A stretch of DNA of 64,000 nt from positions 29,836-93,835 of the forward strand of contig NZ_JANZKY010000019.1 of the NCBI RefSeq assembly GCF_025770765.1, written 5' to 3'. Shown here in pieces: positions 53,972 through 63,007 of the stretch (position 1 is the stretch's first letter; every line of letters starts with the position of its first letter). The stretch comes from Propionivibrio soli. Its GTDB lineage: Bacteria; Pseudomonadota; Gammaproteobacteria; Burkholderiales; Rhodocyclaceae. Made by a program: the position numbers and the translations under genes. The notes beneath the pieces are model-generated. The model did no database searches and was not told where the DNA came from. It saw nothing but the letters and a program-made list of their open reading frames with translations.

Positions 53972-54970
53972 ATGAAGTTGAAATCGGGTCTAGTTGCAGC
54001 ACTCATGGGGGCGGGCCTGTTGCTCGGCGTCGCTGTTTCCGCGCAGGCGCAAACGCAGGTGCTGAAGTTCGCGTCCGAAGCGGCGCGGAGCGATCCACAG
54101 ACGGCCGGTGGCGAGAAGATGGCCGAGCTTCTCAAAGCCAAGACGAACGGCGCGCTCGACGTGAAGGTTTTCTCGGATAGCTCGCTCGGCAATGCGCAAG
54201 CGGCGATTTCCAGCGCCCGTAGCGGCACGATCGACATCGTCATCTCGGGCTCGTCGAATTACACCGGCATTGTTCCGCTGCTCGGCGTTTTCGACATTCC
54301 GTTCATCTTCAAGGACACGGCGCACGCTTACCGGATCCTCGACGGCAAGGTCGGTCAGGAGATCATGGACAAGCTCGGCGAGTTCGGGCTCAAGGGGCTC
54401 GCGTACTGGGACACCGGCTGGCGCGAGCTGACCAATTCGCGCGGACCGGTGCGTACGCCGGCCGACGTGAAGGGCCTGAAAGTTCGTACCAACGGCAGCC
54501 CGGCGCATAACGAAACCTGGAAGTTGCTTGGTGCAAACCCGGTGCCGATGCCCATTGGCGAGCTCTACACGGCATTGGAAATGAAGACGGTCGACGCCCA
54601 GGAGCAATCGCTCGGGCTGCTCTATTCCGGCAAGTTCTATGAAGTGCAGAAGCACCTGAGCCTGACCAACCATGCGTACAGCGCCTTGCTCGTCGCGATG
54701 AACAAGGCCAAGTTCGATGCGTTGAGCCCGGCGCACCAGAAGGCCGTGATCGAAGCGGCGCGTGAGGCGGGTGCTTACCAGCGCAAGTTGAACAATGACA
54801 ACGTCGCCAAGATCATTGCCGATGTCAAGAAAGCCGGCTTGCAGGTCGTCGAGAACGTCGATTCGGCGCAATTCTTCGAAACGGCCAAACCAGTACGTGC
54901 GATGTTTACATCGAAGTACGGTGGGGAAAACTACATCAAGGCGATCGACGCGGAACGCGATGCCAAGTAA
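53972..54970 (+). CDS. TRAP transporter periplasmic binding protein (DctP type)
   Basis: 332 residues with a signal peptide (LVAALMGAGLLLGVAVSAQAQ). The DctP core is seen: LKVRTNGSPAHNETWKLLGANP with the carboxylate-binding Arg, then PVPMPIGELYTALEMKTVDAQE. The conserved Arg implies an acidic ligand in most family members, so a sugar acid or other carboxylate is likely; a few TRAP proteins bind neutral polyols. AGGAGG ribosome binding site. Last gene of the operon, followed by a terminator. Confidence 0.92.
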   Translation: MKLKSGLVAALMGAGLLLGVAVSAQAQTQVLKFASEAARSDPQTAGGEKMAELLKAKTNGALDVKVFSDSSLGNAQAAISSARSGTIDIVISGSSNYTGIVPLLGVFDIPFIFKDTAHAYRILDGKVGQEIMDKLGEFGLKGLAYWDTGWRELTNSRGPVRTPADVKGLKVRTNGSPAHNETWKLLGANPVPMPIGELYTALEMKTVDAQEQSLGLLYSGKFYEVQKHLSLTNHAYSALLVAMNKAKFDALSPAHQKAVIEAAREAGAYQRKLNNDNVAKIIADVKKAGLQVVENVDSAQFFETAKPVRAMFTSKYGGENYIKAIDAERDAK

Positions 54971-55027
54971 GGAAGATGGTCTCTCGGCGATCCGTCATGC
55001 TTGATGGCTCTCTCACGATCGCCGTTT

Positions 55028-55060
55028 CCAAGGCCCTCGCTCAGCGGGGGCTTTGGCCTT
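55028..55060 (+). terminator. Terminator of module A operon
   Basis: Stem CCAAGGCCC...CGC / GCGGGGGCTTTGG with minor mismatches, then CCTTTTCTTTC. It lies between the DctP stop and the convergent lacI-type gene. Confidence 0.7.
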
Positions 55061-55101
55061 TTCTTTCGCTTACCCGGCGAGACGGGCGGGGAGGGCGGGT
55101 T

Positions 55102-56103
55102 CTACTCCGTCTTCAAACGGTCGATGATCTGCACGTCGAACAGAATCTCAGTCTTTGTTCGCTTACCGACGCGCCGATTCTCTGCTAGCTGGATGATACG
55201 TTCGACCGCCTGCAGTCCAATTTCGACAGTGGGTTGCGTGATCACCGACACCGGGTACTTCAGGTAATCGAGCCACTTGTTGTCGTCGTAGGTGAGGATC
55301 TTCAGTTTCTCGGGAATCGTCAGTCCGAGATCGTCGGCGACGCTGAGCACTTGGTAGCAAAGGTCCGATGTGCCGCATACCAGCCCGTCCGGGCGGTGTT
55401 CGGAGAGGAAGTCCTTGATCAGGTGATACGAGTCTTCCTTGCTGTACTTCAAGTGCAACACGTGCGGCGTCTGGTCCGGCAGATACTGCATCAGCCCCAG
55501 TTTATAGCCGACGACGCGCTGCTGCATTGTGTACACCGACTCGGAGTAGCCGACGAAGCCGACGTTGCGGCATCCCTTGTCGACGAGGTACTTGGTGCCT
55601 TTGACGGCGCTGTCGGCGTTGTTGATACCGACAAAGGTTGTGTTGTGTTTGTCGTACTGGCGGTCGACGAGGACCACCGGAATATCGGCGGCGCGCAACT
55701 GACGTGGATAAGCCCCGAAGTTGACCGGCGCCAAAATCAGCCCGTCGACGTTCTTGCTCAGCATCATGCTGATGTTGCGCGCCTCTTTTTCCACGTCGTC
55801 GGCCGAGTCGCAGAACAGCACCGAGATGTTGTTTTCCGAGGCGATGGTCTCGATCGTCTTCACCAGCAGGATGTAGTAATCCTCCTGGATGTCGGCGGTG
55901 ATGACGCCGATCCGGTCAAGCGAAGGGCCTTGGCTCTGCTTGCTTTCCGCCTGCTGGTAATCGAGTTCTTCCAGGGTGCGCAGAACGAGTTCCCGGGTTT
56001 CCTGCGCAACGTTTCGCGTCTTGCTGATGACATGCGAAACCGTCGTTACCGACACCCCCGCCTTCAGCGCGATGTCCCTCATCGTTACGGGCTTTTTGTT
56101 CAT
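55102..56103 (-). CDS. LacI-family transcriptional regulator
   Basis: 333 residues. Helix-turn-helix TMRDIALKAGVSVTTVSHVIS (residues 7-27) with the hinge following, then a periplasmic-binding-like sugar domain (DRIGVITADIQEDYYILLVKTIE; GLILAPVNFGAYP; KGCRNVGFVGY; DGLVCGTSDLCYQVL). It is divergent from the ABC transporter operon by 279 bases holding four TGCGCA sites. It probably represses the ABC-xylitol dehydrogenase-kinase genes and itself. Confidence 0.92.
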   Translation of the reverse strand: MNKKPVTMRDIALKAGVSVTTVSHVISKTRNVAQETRELVLRTLEELDYQQAESKQSQGPSLDRIGVITADIQEDYYILLVKTIETIASENNISVLFCDSADDVEKEARNISMMLSKNVDGLILAPVNFGAYPRQLRAADIPVVLVDRQYDKHNTTFVGINNADSAVKGTKYLVDKGCRNVGFVGYSESVYTMQQRVVGYKLGLMQYLPDQTPHVLHLKYSKEDSYHLIKDFLSEHRPDGLVCGTSDLCYQVLSVADDLGLTIPEKLKILTYDDNKWLDYLKYPVSVITQPTVEIGLQAVERIIQLAENRRVGKRTKTEILFDVQIIDRLKTE

Positions 56104-56128
56104 GCGGAAAATACTACACCCAATAATG

Positions 56129-56312
56129 TGCGCAGACCAAGCGAATAATTGCGCATTTATAAGGAAGAATTGCGCAAACGTTTTTACCTCTGTCAGGGAA
56201 CGCCAACGGTCTTGTTCTTATTGCTATAAGGCCTAGACGGCCGATTCTTCCGTAAATCCGCCTTCTGGTCGGGGCGCAAAACAAACGAAAAACTGGCTTC
56301 AAAAGTTGCGCA
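56129..56312. promoter_or_regulatory. Array of four TGCGCA palindromes, probable LacI-type operators
   Basis: TGCGCA occurs at 56129-56134, 56150-56155, 56171-56176 and 56307-56312. The first three are exactly 21 bases apart (two helical turns); the fourth is 136 bases from the third, close to 13 turns. Three of the four are preceded by T. The third runs into TGCGCAAACGTTTTTACC, close to a classical LacI/PurR-type operator (GCAAACGTTT core). Positions suit repression of both divergent genes with possible looping. Confidence 0.6.
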
Positions 56313-56382
56313 TATTTTGGTTGACGATGCCAAAAACACGTGCAAGAATCGCCGCCACACTAGTCGCGGGGGGCAGACTTAG

Positions 56383-57876
56383 ATGGTTGACGTTCCACTC
56401 CTTGAGTTGCGCGGTATCGAGAAGCTGTTTCCGGGCGTCAAGGCGCTCAGTGAAATGAGCTTCGCCGTACAGGCAGGATCGGTCCATGTCCTGTGTGGCG
56501 AGAACGGTGCCGGCAAGTCAACGCTGTGCAAGATCATTAACGGCATCTACCAGCCGGATCGGGGCGAGATCCTGATCAACGGCAAGCCGGTCGTCCTGCG
56601 CGATCCGCTCGAAGCGCGCAGCCACAAGATCGCGATGATCTTCCAGGAACTCAACTTCATCCCCGAGTTCACGGTCGAGCAGAACCTCTTTCTAGGCAAC
56701 GAACCGGTTAACAAGTTTGGCAAGATCGATTGGGCCGCCATGCGCCGCCAAACCGTCGCCCTGCTCGAACAGGAAGGGTTGCCCTATCGGCCGGATACCA
56801 AGCTGAAGGATCTCTCGGTTTCCGACATCCAGATGCTGGAGATCATCAAGGCGATCTCCTATCAGGCCAACATCCTGATCATGGACGAGCCGACCTCGGC
56901 GATCAGCACCAAGGAAGTCGAGTTGCTCTTCCGCAAGATCGCCCAGCTCAAGAGCCAGGGCGTCGGCATCGTCTACATCTCGCACAAGATGGACGAGATC
57001 TTCCGCATCGCGGACGAGATTTCGGTCCTGCGCGACGGCCGCTTGATCGATACCCGGCCGGCATCCGAGCTCGACATCGAAACGGTCATCAAGCTGATGG
57101 TCGGGCGCAAGATGGAATCGGTCTTCCCGGAAAAGAAGCCGCAGGCGCCCGGGCCGGTACTGCTCGATGTGCAGAAGCTGTCGCAGGGGAAAACGTTCCG
57201 CGATGTCAGCTTCCAATTGCGGCAGGGTGAAATCGTCGGCTTTGCCGGGTTGATGGGCGCCGGGCGAACCGAGGTGGTGCGCGCGCTGTTCGGCCTCGAC
57301 GAGATTTCGTCCGGCACGATCAGCATCAAGGGACAACCAGTCACGATCCGAAACGTTCAGGACAGCATCGAGCACGGAGTCGCGATGCTTTCTGAGGACC
57401 GCAAGCGCTACGGGATCATTCCGGTACGCGACGTCAAGGAGAACATGTCGCTCTCCAGCCTCGAACGGGTGATGGGACGCTTCGGCATCGACCACCGGGA
57501 GGAACGCAAGCGCGACACCGAAATGAGCCGGCGCCTGAACGTCAAGACGCCGAGCCTGGAAACGCTGATCTCGTCGTTGAGCGGCGGCAACCAGCAGAAG
57601 ATCGTGCTCGCCAAGTGGCTGTTGCGCACCCCAGACATCCTGCTGCTCGACGAGCCCACACGGGGCATCGACGTCGGCGCGAAGTTCGAAATCTACAAAC
57701 TGATCACGGAACTGGCCAGTGAAGGCAAGGCGGTTCTGATGATCTCTTCCGAAATGGAAGAACTGATCGGCGTCTGCGACCGGATCTACGTCATGTCGAA
57801 AGGACGTATCTCCGGCGAGTTGCAGCGCAAGGATTTCTCCCAAGAAAACATCATGAAGTTAGCGCTCATAGGATAA
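56383..57876 (+). CDS. Sugar ABC transporter ATP-binding protein (RbsA/XylG type)
   Basis: 497 residues with two ABC domains. First: Walker A GENGAGKST, signature LSVSDIQM, Walker B LIMDEPTSA. Second: degenerate Walker A GLMGAGRTE, signature LSGGNQQK, Walker B LLLDEPTRG. This asymmetry is normal for the monosaccharide CUT2 family (ribose, xylose, polyols). First gene of module B operon; GGGGGG about nine bases before the ATG. Confidence 0.94.
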   Translation: MVDVPLLELRGIEKLFPGVKALSEMSFAVQAGSVHVLCGENGAGKSTLCKIINGIYQPDRGEILINGKPVVLRDPLEARSHKIAMIFQELNFIPEFTVEQNLFLGNEPVNKFGKIDWAAMRRQTVALLEQEGLPYRPDTKLKDLSVSDIQMLEIIKAISYQANILIMDEPTSAISTKEVELLFRKIAQLKSQGVGIVYISHKMDEIFRIADEISVLRDGRLIDTRPASELDIETVIKLMVGRKMESVFPEKKPQAPGPVLLDVQKLSQGKTFRDVSFQLRQGEIVGFAGLMGAGRTEVVRALFGLDEISSGTISIKGQPVTIRNVQDSIEHGVAMLSEDRKRYGIIPVRDVKENMSLSSLERVMGRFGIDHREERKRDTEMSRRLNVKTPSLETLISSLSGGNQQKIVLAKWLLRTPDILLLDEPTRGIDVGAKFEIYKLITELASEGKAVLMISSEMEELIGVCDRIYVMSKGRISGELQRKDFSQENIMKLALIG

Positions 57877-57884
57877 CCACGACC

Positions 57885-58889
57885 ATGGCCCAACGTTTCT
57901 CGGATATGTTCCTTGCCTTCATGTCCAAGCTGACATCGAAGTACAGCATCTACCTGATCCTGCTGGCGATGCTGGTCATCTGCAGTCTGCTCAGTCCGGC
58001 GTTCTTCTCGGCGAAAAACCTCTCCAATATTTCGCGCCAGATCTCGATCACGACCATCATCTCGTTCGGCATGACGATGCTGATCATTGCCGGCCTCATC
58101 GATCTGGCCGCCGGTTCGGTCATGGCGCTCGCCGGCATTCTTTCCGTTGCCATCTACAAGGCGACGGGCTCGCTGGTGATCGCCATGGTGACCGGCATCG
58201 TCATCGGTATCGCCTGTAACCTCGTCAGCGGTTTCGTCGTCACGCGCTTCAAGACGCCGCCGTTCATCGCCACCTTGGCCATGATGACGTCGGCACGCGG
58301 TGCCGCGCTGCTGTATACGAACGGGCAGAACATCTACCAGCTCGACCAGTTCGTCATCTTCGGCCAGGGCGACATCTTCGGCATTCCGACGCCGGTCATC
58401 GTGATGGTCATCATCTCTCTCGTTACCTGGTACCTGCTCAACAACACGCGCTTCGGCCGCCACCTATATGCCATCGGCGGCAACGAGGACGCCGCGCGGG
58501 CATCGGGCATCAAGGTCAATCAGACGAAGATGACGGCGTACGCGATCAGCGGCGCCTTCGTCGGACTCGCCGGCGTGCTGTTCATGTCGCGGGTCAACGC
58601 CGGCCTGCCCAACGCGGGCATCGGCTTCGAATTCGATGCCATGACGGCGTCAATCATCGGCGGCACCAGCTTCTCGGGCGGTGTCGGCACGGCGATGGGA
58701 ACGCTCGTCGGCGCCTTCATCATGGGTTTCCTGAACAACATCATGAATCTGCTCGGCATCCAGTCTTACCTGCAGCAGATCATCAAGGGCGGGATCATCG
58801 TCATCGCCGTCGCCTACGACATCATGTCGAAGAACAAGAAGACGGCCAGTCAGTTGGGCAACATTGAGGAGCGGGGAAAGGAGGCTTGA
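57885..58889 (+). CDS. Sugar ABC transporter permease (RbsC/XylH type)
   Basis: 334 residues, eight to ten helices, with CUT2 permease blocks: ISITTIISFGMTMLIIAGLIDLAAGSVMALAG, FIATLAMMTSARGAALL, GRHLYAIGGNEDAARASGI (the EAA-like loop that meets the ATPase) and GFEFDAMTASIIGGTSFSGG. It begins eight bases after the ATPase stop, so the two are coupled. Confidence 0.94.
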   Translation: MAQRFSDMFLAFMSKLTSKYSIYLILLAMLVICSLLSPAFFSAKNLSNISRQISITTIISFGMTMLIIAGLIDLAAGSVMALAGILSVAIYKATGSLVIAMVTGIVIGIACNLVSGFVVTRFKTPPFIATLAMMTSARGAALLYTNGQNIYQLDQFVIFGQGDIFGIPTPVIVMVIISLVTWYLLNNTRFGRHLYAIGGNEDAARASGIKVNQTKMTAYAISGAFVGLAGVLFMSRVNAGLPNAGIGFEFDAMTASIIGGTSFSGGVGTAMGTLVGAFIMGFLNNIMNLLGIQSYLQQIIKGGIIVIAVAYDIMSKNKKTASQLGNIEERGKEA

Positions 58890-58964
58890 GAAATCGGAAC
58901 CGGATCACGTAGTGCACCTTCGATCGTTTTGTAACAACGAATTCCATTACCAAGAGGATCAAAC

Positions 58965-59933
58965 ATGAAACTGATTGGAAAACTCGCACTTTGCCTGTTG
59001 AGCGCCTCGCTGCTGACCTCGGCCGCTTGGGCCCAAACGCCTGCACCGAAGAACGGCAAGACCTATCGCATCGCCTATATCGCCCGCGCACAGGGCGACT
59101 CCTTCGCGGCCTGGCTTGCCGATGCCGTCGTCAAGGAAGTCAAGAAATACCCGGATACCCAAGTCACCGTTTTCGACGGCCAAAGCAAGAATGAGCTGAT
59201 CGCCTCGCACATCGAGAACGCCGTGACGAGCAAGTACGACCTCATCCTCCTGCAGCCGCTCGACTCCGAAGCGCAAGTCGCTCCGGTCAAGGAAGCCGTC
59301 AAGGCCGGCGTCAAGGTGGTCACGGTCAACAACCGCGTGAACGATGCATCGATCCCGGCCGTCGACGCCGACCCGATCCAGCAGGCGGAAGTGAACGCCA
59401 AGCTCGCCGTCAAGCAGGTCCCGCAGAACGCCAAGGTCGTCGTGCTCATGGGCCCGGCCGGCAACATGCACTCCGACAAGCGCCGCGAAGGCTGGAAGAA
59501 GTTCTTCTTCGATCAGCGCAAGGACGTCAAGATCGTCGGCGAGCAGATCGCCAACTGGAACAAGGATGAAGGCATGCGCCTGATGGAAGACTGGATCCAG
59601 ACGCATGGCAAGATCGACGCGATCGTCTCGATGAACGACAACATGGCCGCCGGTGCGTTGGAAGCCGTCAAGGGCTCGGGCGCCAAGAGCTACCCGCTGA
59701 CCTACGGTGTTGACGGTACGGCCGAAGCCTGCTTGAAGATCAAGGCCGGCGAAATGACGTCTACCTCGCTGCAGAGCGCGTTCTCGCTCGCCGAACTGTC
59801 GGTCAAGATGAGCCACGACCTGCTGACCGGCAAGAAAGTCGAAACGCCGCAGTTCATTACCGCCGAACTCATCACCAAGGAGAACGCGGACAAGTTCATC
59901 AAGATGCACAAGGATCTCGGCAACATCAAGTAG
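58965..59933 (+). CDS. Sugar ABC transporter substrate-binding protein
   Basis: 322 residues with signal peptide (LALCLLSASLLTSAAWA) and a Peripla_BP_4 fold: YRIAYIARAQGDSFAAWLADAV, LILLQPLDSEAQVAPVKEAVKAGVKVVTVNNRV (sugar-binding cleft) and AIVSMNDNMAAGALEA. The closest function by context is pentitol/pentose uptake with the xylitol-type dehydrogenase downstream. Strong AAGAGG before the ATG. Confidence 0.92.
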   Translation: MKLIGKLALCLLSASLLTSAAWAQTPAPKNGKTYRIAYIARAQGDSFAAWLADAVVKEVKKYPDTQVTVFDGQSKNELIASHIENAVTSKYDLILLQPLDSEAQVAPVKEAVKAGVKVVTVNNRVNDASIPAVDADPIQQAEVNAKLAVKQVPQNAKVVVLMGPAGNMHSDKRREGWKKFFFDQRKDVKIVGEQIANWNKDEGMRLMEDWIQTHGKIDAIVSMNDNMAAGALEAVKGSGAKSYPLTYGVDGTAEACLKIKAGEMTSTSLQSAFSLAELSVKMSHDLLTGKKVETPQFITAELITKENADKFIKMHKDLGNIK

Positions 59934-59943
59934 GTCCCGTGCT

Positions 59944-59969
59944 GCGGCGGGCCGTGCCTGGTCCGCCGC
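59944..59969 (+). terminator. Short hairpin after the binding-protein gene
   Basis: GCGGCGG / CCGCCGC with a 12-base loop, eight bases after the stop reading. No T-run. It may protect the upstream mRNA and give higher binding-protein levels rather than stop transcription. Confidence 0.4.
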
Positions 59970-60062
59970 TTCCGTGACCGCGACACCTGGCCCTCTGCCT
60001 GCCTTCTGATCGCTTCGCCGCGGATATCGCCCTCCCAGTTTGCCATCACCAGGAATACCGCA

Positions 60063-61103
60063 ATGAAAGCCCTGTTTCTCGACAAGAAAGATAGTCTGTC
60101 CCTGCGCGACGAAGCGCTCCCCCAAGATCTGGGCGAGAAGGACGTGCGCATCAAGATCGCCAACGTCGGCATCTGCGGCAGCGACGTCCACTATTGCCTG
60201 CACGGCAATATCGGCAACTTCGTCGTCAAAGAACCGATGGTGCTTGGGCACGAGGCGAGCGGCACCGTGATCGAGGTCGGCTCTGGCGTCAAACATCTGC
60301 GCGTGGGCGACCGCGTGTGCATGGAGCCCGGCATCCCCGACTACGCGAGCACGCAAACCCTCAAAGGCATGTACAACCTCGACCCGGAAGTACGCTTCTG
60401 GGCCACGCCGCCGATCCACGGCTGCCTGCGCGAATCGATCGTGCATCCGGCCAGTCTCACCTTCAAGCTGCCGGACAACGTGAGCTTTGAAGAAGGCGCG
60501 CTCGTCGAGCCGCTGGCCATCGGTGTGCATTCGGCGAAGAAGGCGCGCATCGTTCCCGGCGATACGGCGCTCGTGCTCGGCGCCGGCACCATCGGCCTAG
60601 TGACCGCGCTTTCGGCGGTCGCCGCCGGATGCAGCCATGTCATTCTGGCCGACAGCAAGCAGCAGAAGCTCGACTTCGTGCGCAAGCACTACGATGAGCG
60701 CATCAGCACCTTCAACATCGCGACCGGCGACCTCAAGGCGCATGTGGCGAAGCACTTCCCCGAAGGCGTCGATATTGTCTTCGAGGCCAGTGGCAGCGCG
60801 CAGGCGATCCTGTCGACGACGAATTTCCTGTGCCCGGGCGGAAAAGTCGTTCTGATCGGCATGCCGTCGGCACCCGCGGCGATCGACATCGTCGAGGCGC
60901 AGACCAAGGAAGTCGAGTTCCTCACGATCTTCCGTTACGCCAACGTGTATGACCGCGCGATCAAGTACATCGCCTCCGGGCAGATCAATGTGAAGCCGTT
61001 GATCACCCATCGCTACGACTTCGCCGATACAATCAAGGCTTTCAACTTTGCAGCGACGATGCCGCCGGATGCGATCAAGATCATGATCAAGCTTCCCGAC
61101 TGA
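60063..61103 (+). CDS. Xylitol dehydrogenase-like zinc alcohol dehydrogenase
   Basis: 346-residue medium-chain dehydrogenase. Catalytic zinc residues are in GICGSDVHY (Cys38) and LGHEASG (His/Glu); NAD motif [23 protein letters not shown] with an acidic residue (LADSK) after beta-2 indicating NAD+. The lobe that binds structural zinc (usually four Cys) lacks all four ([19 protein letters not shown]), as in bacterial xylitol dehydrogenases, whose [14 protein letters not shown] phrase it shares. Predicted reaction: xylitol to D-xylulose. D-sorbitol or L-iditol are alternatives. AGGA before the ATG. Confidence 0.88.
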   Translation: MKALFLDKKDSLSLRDEALPQDLGEKDVRIKIANVGICGSDVHYCLHGNIGNFVVKEPMVLGHEASGTVIEVGSGVKHLRVGDRVCMEPGIPDYASTQTLKGMYNLDPEVRFWATPPIHGCLRESIVHPASLTFKLPDNVSFEEGALVEPLAIGVHSAKKARIVPGDTALVLGAGTIGLVTALSAVAAGCSHVILADSKQQKLDFVRKHYDERISTFNIATGDLKAHVAKHFPEGVDIVFEASGSAQAILSTTNFLCPGGKVVLIGMPSAPAAIDIVEAQTKEVEFLTIFRYANVYDRAIKYIASGQINVKPLITHRYDFADTIKAFNFAATMPPDAIKIMIKLPD

Positions 61104-61291
61104 TCGGCCTTCGGCTTACCCCGAAACCCGCGCGGCACCCGGAGGATTTCCCGGTGCCGCGCTCGTACGTCGGATACGCCGTCCGGAATGCCCGACAGGC
61201 TACCGGGAGCGCGCACGACAGTCGGGGCGACCGGCCGGCCCGTGCTGACATAGTTGCCATAGCCCGATACCAACCCTCAAGGAAACCGACC

Positions 61292-62941
61292 ATGCCTAAT
61301 GCCGCTCGCACCGTCCTCGGCCTCGATGCCAGTACTCAGAGTCTCAGCGCCATCCTGCTCGACAGCGCCACGGGCGAGATCCTATGGAACCGTTCGCTCG
61401 CCTACCGCGACGATCCGCGTCTGCTCGGATTCGGCTTCGAACACGACACCATGGTCATTCCGCCGCGCGAGCCGGGCGAGGCCGAGCAGCCGCCGCGCCT
61501 CTTCATCGCCGCGCTCGACGCGATTTTCAGCGACATGAAGGCGGCCGGCGTCGATACGTCGACGATCGCCGCCATCAACACTTCGGGCCAGCAGCACGGC
61601 CACGTGTACCTCAGCGTCAAGGCCCGGACGACCTTCGCCAGCTTGCGTGAACCGGGCAGCGCCGAGAGCAGCCTGCTCGACGTGATCGGCGACAGCTTTG
61701 CATACGGCGGCGCGCCGATCTGGAAGACCGCCAACACGACGGCCGAGGCCAGCCACATCCGTGCCGGCGTCGGCGGCAAGGCCGCGATCATCGAGCGCAC
61801 CGGCAGCGATATCCCGTTGCGTTTTGCCGCCACGGTGCACCGGAAGGTGGCGCTGCGCTACCCGATCGCTTATGCCGAAACCTGCCATATTGTGCAGATT
61901 TCGAGCCTCGTGCCCGCAATTCTCGCCGGTGACTGCACGATTCCGATCGACTTCGGCAACGCCTGCGGCACCGGCATCATGAACTACCGCGAACGCGCCT
62001 GGGACGAGGTCGTGCTCAAAGCCGTCGCCGGCGATCTGCCTGGCGGTCCAGCCATGCTCAAGTGGAAACTGCCTCCGATCGCGCACCCGCTGGCCACGGT
62101 CGGTACTCTCGCCGCCTATTTCCAGCGCAAGTACGGTCTTCCCGCCGACTGCCGCATCATCGCCGGCTCGGGCGACAACCCACAGTCGAAGGTGCTCGCC
62201 AGCGGCGACCTGCTGAGCCTCGGCACCAGCTTCGTGTACATGATTTCCAGCCCGGACGGCGGCGTCGACGCCGCCGGGACGGCGAACGCCATGTACGACG
62301 GCCTCGGCCGCCCATTCAACTTCGGCTGCCGTACCAACGGCGCGCTCGCCTGGGACCGCCTGCGTCTGCGCCATGGTCTCGGCGCCAAGGACTACGCGGC
62401 CTGCGACGCCTCGCTGGCCAATACACCGGCCGGTAGCCGGATTCGCTTCTGGCATCCGGATGCCGAGTCCTTCCCGGTGGTCGGCGCCAATTCGGAGCCG
62501 GTTCGCGTCGACGACGGCCCGGCCGATTTCGTCAACGATTTTTCGGCGGTCGTCGATAGCTCGCTCGGCCTCGTGTATCGCTACGGCATGAAGATCGCCG
62601 GCGCTGGTGCGAACGTCGGGCGCGAAGCGGTGAGTGTCTGCGGCGGGCCGTCGACCAGCCCGGGCATCATGCGCCGCATCGCCGCCATTTGGAGCCGCCC
62701 GGCGATCCAGGCCGGGCAGGCGGGCGCCGCGCTCGGTGCGGCGGTTGCCGCGGCGGTGGCGCTGGTTCCGGAAACGGCCCCGGCCGAACGCGATGCGCTG
62801 GCCGAAAAGCTGCGCGGCGCCATCTTCGCCGGCAAGGCCGTCATCGAACCCGATGCCGCGCTTGTCCAGGCCTACCACGCCCCCGGCGGATATCTCGACC
62901 GGCTCGAAACCGAGTTCGAAAAGCTGCGCAAGGTAAGCTGA
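61292..62941 (+). CDS. FGGY carbohydrate kinase (xylulokinase-like)
   Basis: 549 residues. N-terminal ATPase fold VLGLDASTQSLSAILLD (residues 8-24), substrate-domain motif INTSGQQHGHVYL (about 100), catalytic region IPIDFGNACGTGIMNY, and the C-terminal AGSGDNPQSKV/LSLGTSFVY and SVCGGPSTSPGIMRRI blocks. Longer than E. coli XylB (484) by several insertions. With the dehydrogenase upstream, D-xylulose is the best candidate substrate. ATG at 61292 with AAGGAA upstream; 188 bases from the dehydrogenase. Confidence 0.88.
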   Translation: MPNAARTVLGLDASTQSLSAILLDSATGEILWNRSLAYRDDPRLLGFGFEHDTMVIPPREPGEAEQPPRLFIAALDAIFSDMKAAGVDTSTIAAINTSGQQHGHVYLSVKARTTFASLREPGSAESSLLDVIGDSFAYGGAPIWKTANTTAEASHIRAGVGGKAAIIERTGSDIPLRFAATVHRKVALRYPIAYAETCHIVQISSLVPAILAGDCTIPIDFGNACGTGIMNYRERAWDEVVLKAVAGDLPGGPAMLKWKLPPIAHPLATVGTLAAYFQRKYGLPADCRIIAGSGDNPQSKVLASGDLLSLGTSFVYMISSPDGGVDAAGTANAMYDGLGRPFNFGCRTNGALAWDRLRLRHGLGAKDYAACDASLANTPAGSRIRFWHPDAESFPVVGANSEPVRVDDGPADFVNDFSAVVDSSLGLVYRYGMKIAGAGANVGREAVSVCGGPSTSPGIMRRIAAIWSRPAIQAGQAGAALGAAVAAAVALVPETAPAERDALAEKLRGAIFAGKAVIEPDAALVQAYHAPGGYLDRLETEFEKLRKVS

Positions 62942-62945
62942 CCTT

Positions 62946-62981
62946 GCGAATCCGGCCTCCGCGAACGGGGGCCGGATTCGC
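62946..62981. terminator. Perfect 12-base-stem terminator after module B
   Basis: GCGAATCCGGCC and GGCCGGATTCGC pair perfectly around a 12-base loop, five bases past the kinase stop. Also positioned to stop transcripts from the convergent SixA-like gene. Confidence 0.75.
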
Positions 62982-63007
62982 GTCACGGAAAGCCGCGCTT
63001 CCCTTCG

